From Calothrix brevissima NIES-22 (GTDB lineage Bacteria; Cyanobacteriota; Cyanobacteriia; Cyanobacteriales; Nostocaceae): 64,000 nt of DNA. The notes beneath the pieces are model-generated. The model had not been told where the DNA came from. It saw only the letters and a program-made list of their open reading frames with translations, and did no database searches. This document shows positions 62,501-64,000 of the stretch, piece by piece. Position numbers and translations under genes: made by a program. Within the stretch, counting starts at the first letter, position 1. Each line of letters begins with the position of its first letter. Location of the stretch: positions 8,285,366 to 8,349,365 of the forward strand of contig NZ_AP018207.1 in NCBI RefSeq assembly GCF_002367995.1, read 5' to 3'.

Positions 62501-64000
62501 ACAGTTTGACCAAGCTTTAGATCCAACGGCAGATTTTCAATTAACTGACGAACCGATGGGAGCAAGCCAAAGTTGGCAAAGTTGGCGGGTTCATTTGTTG
62601 GATATTGGCGGATTTATTTGTGATGGTCAACTGCAAATAGATTGGACTTACAGCCATAATATTCATCAAAAGTCCACAATTGAAAAGCTGGCTGATGAAT
62701 TTATCGAGGAATTGCAAGCATTGATAGGGCATTGTCTATCACCTGATGCTGGTGGTTATACGCCCTCAGATTTCCCCTTAGCCAAGCTGACTCAGTCACA
62801 ACTTGATGCTCAATTGAATAAAATCAAATATCAAAATATCGAAGATATTTATCCCCTTTCACCGATGCAACAGGGGATGCTATTTCATAGTTTGTATGCG
62901 CCTGACTCAGGGGTGTATTTTGAGCAGTTAAGTTGTAAATTCCAAGGTGAGTTAGAATTATCTGCGTTTGAGCAAGCTTGGCAACAGATTATAGATAGAC
63001 ATTCAGTGTTGCGGACTGGGTTTATTTGGGAAAACGATCATCCACCTTTGCAAGTAGTTTATCGCCAGGTGCGGCTACCCCTAGAAATCAAAGATTGGCG
63101 AGAACTCTCAGAAATTGAACAGCAACGGCAGTTAGATATTTTCCAAGAATCTGAGCAACGACGAGGGTTTGAACTTTCAGTTGCTCCCTTAATGCGCCTA
63201 AATTTGATTCAGTTAGATACAGATGTTTATGAATTTGTTTGGAGTCACCATCATTTATTGCTGGATGGCTGGTCTTTACCTTTGGTGCTTAAGGAGGTGT
63301 TTGATGGTTATGAAGCTATCTGTGAGGGGAGAAATTTACAACCACAACCTAGTCCAGCTTACAGAAACTATATTGCTTGGTTACAAAGACAGGATTTAGC
63401 ATCAGCAAAGGTTTTCTGGCAGCAACAACTTCAAGGTTTTTCTGCGCCAACGCCCTTGATGGTCGATACACCATTAGCAAACCAAATACAAGAGTCTGAT
63501 TACACTGAACAAGAAGTTCATTTATCTGAGACAGTAACATCGGCACTCCAGGCTTTCGCCAAACAGCATCAGTTAACACTCAACAATCTGGTGCAGGGAG
63601 CATGGTCGATTCTACTTTCCCGTTATAGTGGGGAAATCGATGTAGTGTTTGGTGTAACTGTTTCTGGTCGTCCACCAGAGTTGGTAGGTGTGGAGTCGAT
63701 GGTGGGATTGTTTATTAATACCTTGCCTGTGAGAGTAACTGTTTCACCAGATATAGAATTAATACCTTGGCTCAAACAATTACAGGCAAACCAGGTAGAA
63801 TGCGAGCAATATTCCTACAGTCCATTAGTGGAGATTCAAGCTTGGAGTGAAGTTCCACGCGGTATGCCTTTGTTTGAAAGCATTGTTGTGTTTGAGAATT
63901 ATCCTGTTGATGCTGCTGTCCAACAACAGCAAGGTAGTTTGCAAATCTCTGATGTGCAAGCAGGTATGGAAATCACAGATTATCCTCTAACCCTGACAGC
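53547..64000 (+). CDS. NRPS, two epimerizing modules plus a further C domain (3' end outside window)
   Basis: The frame is open from the ATG at 53547 (AGGAA 8 nt upstream, 24 bp after the PKS) to the window edge, at least 3484 codons. N-terminal helix MSDLLKKLTELSPQKQQLLLKRL is a typical docking segment in front of an LCL-type C domain. Approximate residues: C9 42-482 (HHIISDG), A9 505-1008, PCP Ser1051, E 1102-1552; C10 1568-2008, A10 2025-2532, PCP Ser2577, E about 2625-3078; C11 from about 3095, interrupted by the window end after its HHHLLLDG and core region. C9 accepts the polyketide donor and is correctly of the LS-FAQQRLWF class; C10 and C11 follow E domains and have YPLSPMQQGM. Predicted additions: an unassigned D-residue, D-Thr, then at least one more residue. 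Confidence 0.93.
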   Translation, partial: MSDLLKKLTELSPQKQQLLLKRLKQQKPETAHQQIIPRNQTLTSLPLSFAQQRLWFLDQLEPNGAAYNIPGAIRLQGDLKVAALEQSLSEIIRRHEALRANFINQDGQAVQIIRPIVAWKMTAIDLQQLSASQQEIEIQKLATAEAQYQFDLAQESLFRASLVVLSPTEYVLLFCMHHIISDGWSMGILIQEVAELYTAFAVGKPSPLPELPIQYTDFAVWQRQWLQGEVKESQINYWRQQLANAPALLELPTDRPRPAVQTLRGAHQFFSMALELTQALELLSRQEGVTLFMTLLAAFDILLYRYTGQIDILVGSPAANRNRAEIEPLIGFFVNTLILRTDLSGNPSFRELLRRVQKVTATAYTHQDLPFELLVETLQPVRDLSHTPLFQVMFVLNNAPMTAMELPGLSLSSFTAESSTSAFDLTLSIDNSGDGLVTAWEYNTDLFDATTIERMAGHFQTLLENIVMQPEMPISQLPILTTAEQQQLLWAWNDTAQYYPDNLCVHELFEQRVEETPDAIAVIFAEQKITYRELNNRANQLAHYLQSLGVGTEVLVGICVQRSLDMVIGLLGILKAGGAYVPLDPDYPPERLSFMLADSQVSVLITQQQLIEKLPPYQAQVVCLDGNWYEQWSNENCISKVTSTNLAYVIYTSGSTGQPKGVMIQHNSLVNFVQAAINEYGINSDTCGGQNQRILQFASMSFDVAAEEIYPCLSCGATLVLRTEEMLTSVSTFVQKCHDWQLTVLDLPTAYWHLLTSEIASSNLKLPNSLRLVIIGGEPALPAQLQIWQKYIGEYPQLINAYGPTETTVEATLYNLSNCQQKILIGRPLQNVQTYILDTYLQPVPIGVPGELHIGGVGLARGYLNQPQLTQEKFIANSFDNSKLYKTGDLARYLPDGNIEYLGRIDNQVKVRGFRIELAEIEAVLSQYSNVKETVVIAREDVLGDKRLVAYLVFNQEQIPTVSELRQFIKAKLPEYMLPSAFVFLEALPLTPNGKVDRRALPAPELRPELEANFVAPRTPTEKILVGIWAEVLGIQQIGIHDNFFELGGDSILSLQIIARANQAGLHLTPKQLFGYQTIAELAAVVGTTKNIHAEQGLVTGSVPLTPIQHWFFEQEQPEPHHFNQSVLLTVPSDLDPEILKRVLQQLLLHHDTLRLRYIQSESWEQIHAVPDETLPFSQIDLSTIPQPEQKNAIEAIASQLQASLNLSTGPIIHVALLSLGIDKPSRLLIIIHHLVVDGVSWRILLDDLQTAYQQLSHGEPIQLPAKTTSFQYWAQQLSEYAQSAALLKELAYWQQQSTTLVPRLPVDYEDGANTAASAATVSISLNATETQALLQEVSKPYNTQINDILLTALAQVANQWTGANSLLLELEGHGREDIFADVDLSRTVGWFTTLFPVLLELETTENPGDAIKSVKEQLRQIPHKGIGYGLLRYLRQEGTKLSTPDRQAEICFNYLGQFDQALSTSGDFQLASESTGPSQSLQSDRTHLLEINALIVGGQLQITWTYSKNVHQCNTIENLAQDFILALQTLIAHCLSPDAGGYTPADFPLAKLTQKQLDAELSKIKYQNIEDIYPLSPMQQGMLFHTVYEPDSGAYFEQLTCTLKGHLNIPAFEQAWEQVIARHSIFRTAFIWENYDQPLQIVYRQVKLPLEINDWRTLSPSEQQDQLETFLQSEQRQGFLLSQAPLMRLNLIQLDAEEYQFIWSHHHLLLDGWSLPVVFRELFEFYEVICQGRNLVHEPSPGYKNYIAWLQQQDLEIAKRYWKEKLKRVKASTELKVEIPITKRKKESKYNSQQIKIDHSEQIQKFAKQHKLTINSLIQGAWAILLSRYSGETDIIFGATVSGRPPELTAVETMVGLFINTLPIRVSIPADMETLAWLQQLQTQQIESQQYAYSPLVEIVASSEIPKGMALFESIVVFENYPIDNSLAPQNQQLEISQIRCIEQTNYPLTVLAVPGEQLYISISYDSNRFNSDTITRMLGHLETILQGIITQPQIHLGQLPLLTNSERQQLLTPSAHSLTHPDKCIHELFELQVNNTPDAVALVFEDQQLTYQQLNIQANQLAHYLRTQGVGADTLVGICVERSIDMLIGILGILKAGGAYVPLDPNYPPERISFTLSDSQIPILLTQQQILPKLPDNHTQIICIDRDWEIIATYHHHNPEIRTTPANLAYIIYTSGSTGKPKGVLINHANVVRLFSASQHWFNFNHQDVWTLFHSFAFDFSVWEIWGALINGGRLVIVPYWVSRSPTDFYQLLSQQKVTVLNQTPSAFQQLIQAQELIDIPENLALRWVIFGGEALELQSLKPWFERHGDKMPQLVNMYGITETTVHVTYRPITNADLSSNAGSVIGCPIPDLQVYVLDQNRQLLPIGVPGEMYVAGAGLARGYLHRPELTSQVFVADPFSPDPDARLYKTGDLARYLSNGELEYLGRIDNQVKVRGFRIELGEIEAAISQHPHIQANVVIARVENNGDKRLVAYLVLHPQQVLTVNQIRQFLDSKLPQYMMPAAFVFLDSLPLTSNGKIDRRALPAPELQRKTQNSYVAPRTANEQMLATIWAEVLRVEQVGIDDNFFELGGDSILSLQIIARANQAGLQLTPKQLFEHPAIAQLALVIGTTRKIEAQQSLVTGKVPLTPIQHWFLAQNQPEPHHYNQSVLLSVPADLKVELLQRVLQQLLLHHDALRLRLTIEDGNWQQVNADFAQTVPLNVVDLSTISPQQQLETLENAAGEIQASLNLSTGPIMSAALFELGNQSRRLLLVIHHLAVDGVSWRILLDDLYKTYQQLNLGETIQLPPKTTSFQYWAQRLIEYAQSNVLTDELAYWLNVSQKPVLPIPVDDPQSTNTVASAAMVSVSLNVAQTQALLQEVPKAYNTQINDVLLTALAQVLSKWTGAKFVLLNLEGHGREDIFADVDLSRTVGWFTTIFPVLLELNLTENPGDALKSVKEQLRQIPHKGIGYGVLRYLHQDAEIRQQLQTSPPAQISFNYLGQFDQALDPTADFQLTDEPMGASQSWQSWRVHLLDIGGFICDGQLQIDWTYSHNIHQKSTIEKLADEFIEELQALIGHCLSPDAGGYTPSDFPLAKLTQSQLDAQLNKIKYQNIEDIYPLSPMQQGMLFHSLYAPDSGVYFEQLSCKFQGELELSAFEQAWQQIIDRHSVLRTGFIWENDHPPLQVVYRQVRLPLEIKDWRELSEIEQQRQLDIFQESEQRRGFELSVAPLMRLNLIQLDTDVYEFVWSHHHLLLDGWSLPLVLKEVFDGYEAICEGRNLQPQPSPAYRNYIAWLQRQDLASAKVFWQQQLQGFSAPTPLMVDTPLANQIQESDYTEQEVHLSETVTSALQAFAKQHQLTLNNLVQGAWSILLSRYSGEIDVVFGVTVSGRPPELVGVESMVGLFINTLPVRVTVSPDIELIPWLKQLQANQVECEQYSYSPLVEIQAWSEVPRGMPLFESIVVFENYPVDAAVQQQQGSLQISDVQAGMEITDYPLTLT
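53670..58200 (+). other. Module A9: C-A-PCP-E, unassigned code DVEDIGAVE
   Basis: Pocket D-V-E-D-I-G-A-V-E (FDVAAEE, LDLPTAY, VIIGGEP, AYGPTETTVE). I cannot match it with confidence to a known substrate. Acidic residues at three variable pocket positions suggest a basic side chain such as Lys, Arg or Orn. PCP GGDSI, E with HHLVVDG, EGHGRED and NYLGQ, so the residue should be D. Confidence 0.6.
58240..62790 (+). other. Module A10: C-A-PCP-E, D-Thr
   Basis: Pocket D-F-W-N-I-G-M-V-H, identical to A3. PCP GGDSI, E with HHLAVDG and NYLGQ. Between about 58790 and 60350 codon endings shift to C and A (for example runs of aaa/aac/atc/cac), unlike the T-rich endings before and after. Confidence 0.87.
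62830..64000 (+). other. C domain of the next module (partial)
   Basis: YPLSPMQQGMLFHSLY and HHHLLLDGWS define a C domain that accepts a D-configured donor. Its A domain and the rest of the assembly line lie beyond the window. The DNA near 62930-63050 closely resembles the start of C7 (about 42606-42730). Confidence 0.85.

Noticed and set aside
1-64000. CRISPR arrays, tRNA or rRNA genes
   Set aside because: No regularly spaced direct repeats or cloverleaf-like segments were seen; the internal repeats are all coding module repeats.

Overview
The window looks like the chromosome of a filamentous, Nostocales-type cyanobacterium. The DNA is AT-rich, HIP1 octamers (GCGATCGC) recur throughout, short dispersed hairpin repeats typical of Nostoc/Anabaena intergenic DNA are present, and the megasynthase domains have cyanobacterial character. 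About 56 kb (8057 to the right edge) is one co-directional hybrid NRPS/PKS operon for a lipopeptide. The cluster is cut by the window end, so there is no terminating module, thioesterase or tailoring gene in view.

Left flank (1-8056). A secreted Cys-containing protein of unknown function (minus strand) is followed by a stretch with a probable TnpB transposase remnant. Next comes a minus-strand three-gene export operon: HlyD/MacA-like membrane fusion protein, MacB/FtsX-type permease and MacB-type ATPase. A roughly 1-kb AT-rich divergent intergenic region follows, then a plus-strand DUF3102 gene and an 856-bp gap with a MITE-like repeat, directly upstream of the megasynthase genes. The exporter and the DUF3102 protein are positional candidates for lipopeptide export and regulation; this is inference.

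Megasynthase operon (8057-64000+). Five genes are separated by 69 bp, 27 bp, an 8-bp overlap and 24 bp. (1) A 5319-aa starter enzyme, FAAL - luciferase-like monooxygenase - ACP - KS - AT - ACP - aminotransferase - C-A-PCP - C-A-PCP-E. (2) A 4592-aa NRPS with three C-A-PCP-E modules. (3) A 3684-aa NRPS, C-A-PCP-E, C-A-PCP, C-A-PCP. (4) A 1527-aa PKS, KS-AT-KR-ACP. (5) An NRPS open at the right edge, C-A-PCP-E, C-A-PCP-E, C... . A fatty acid should be adenylated, extended by one malonate, beta-aminated and possibly hydroxylated, giving a beta-amino fatty acid starter. Hand-read adenylation codes then give: Orn-like (A1), D-Phe (A2), D-Thr (A3), D-Leu (A4), D-Orn-like (A5), D-Ala/Gly (A6), L-Leu (A7), L-Ile/Val (A8), a malonate extension with ketoreduction (a statine-like unit), a D-residue with an acidic pocket that may be basic (A9), and D-Thr (A10), continuing beyond the window.

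The domain grammar is self-consistent. Every PCP upstream of an E domain reads GGDS and every other NRPS PCP reads GGHS. Every C domain after an E starts with YPLSPMQQGM, and C domains accepting an L- or polyketide donor start with LS(F/L)AQQRLWF. Several blocks are nearly identical at DNA level between modules, showing recent internal recombination. I do not recognise the cluster as one for a named product. The combination of a beta-amino fatty acid, two Orn-type residues, at least seven D-residues and a mid-chain statine-like unit is the most interesting prediction here.
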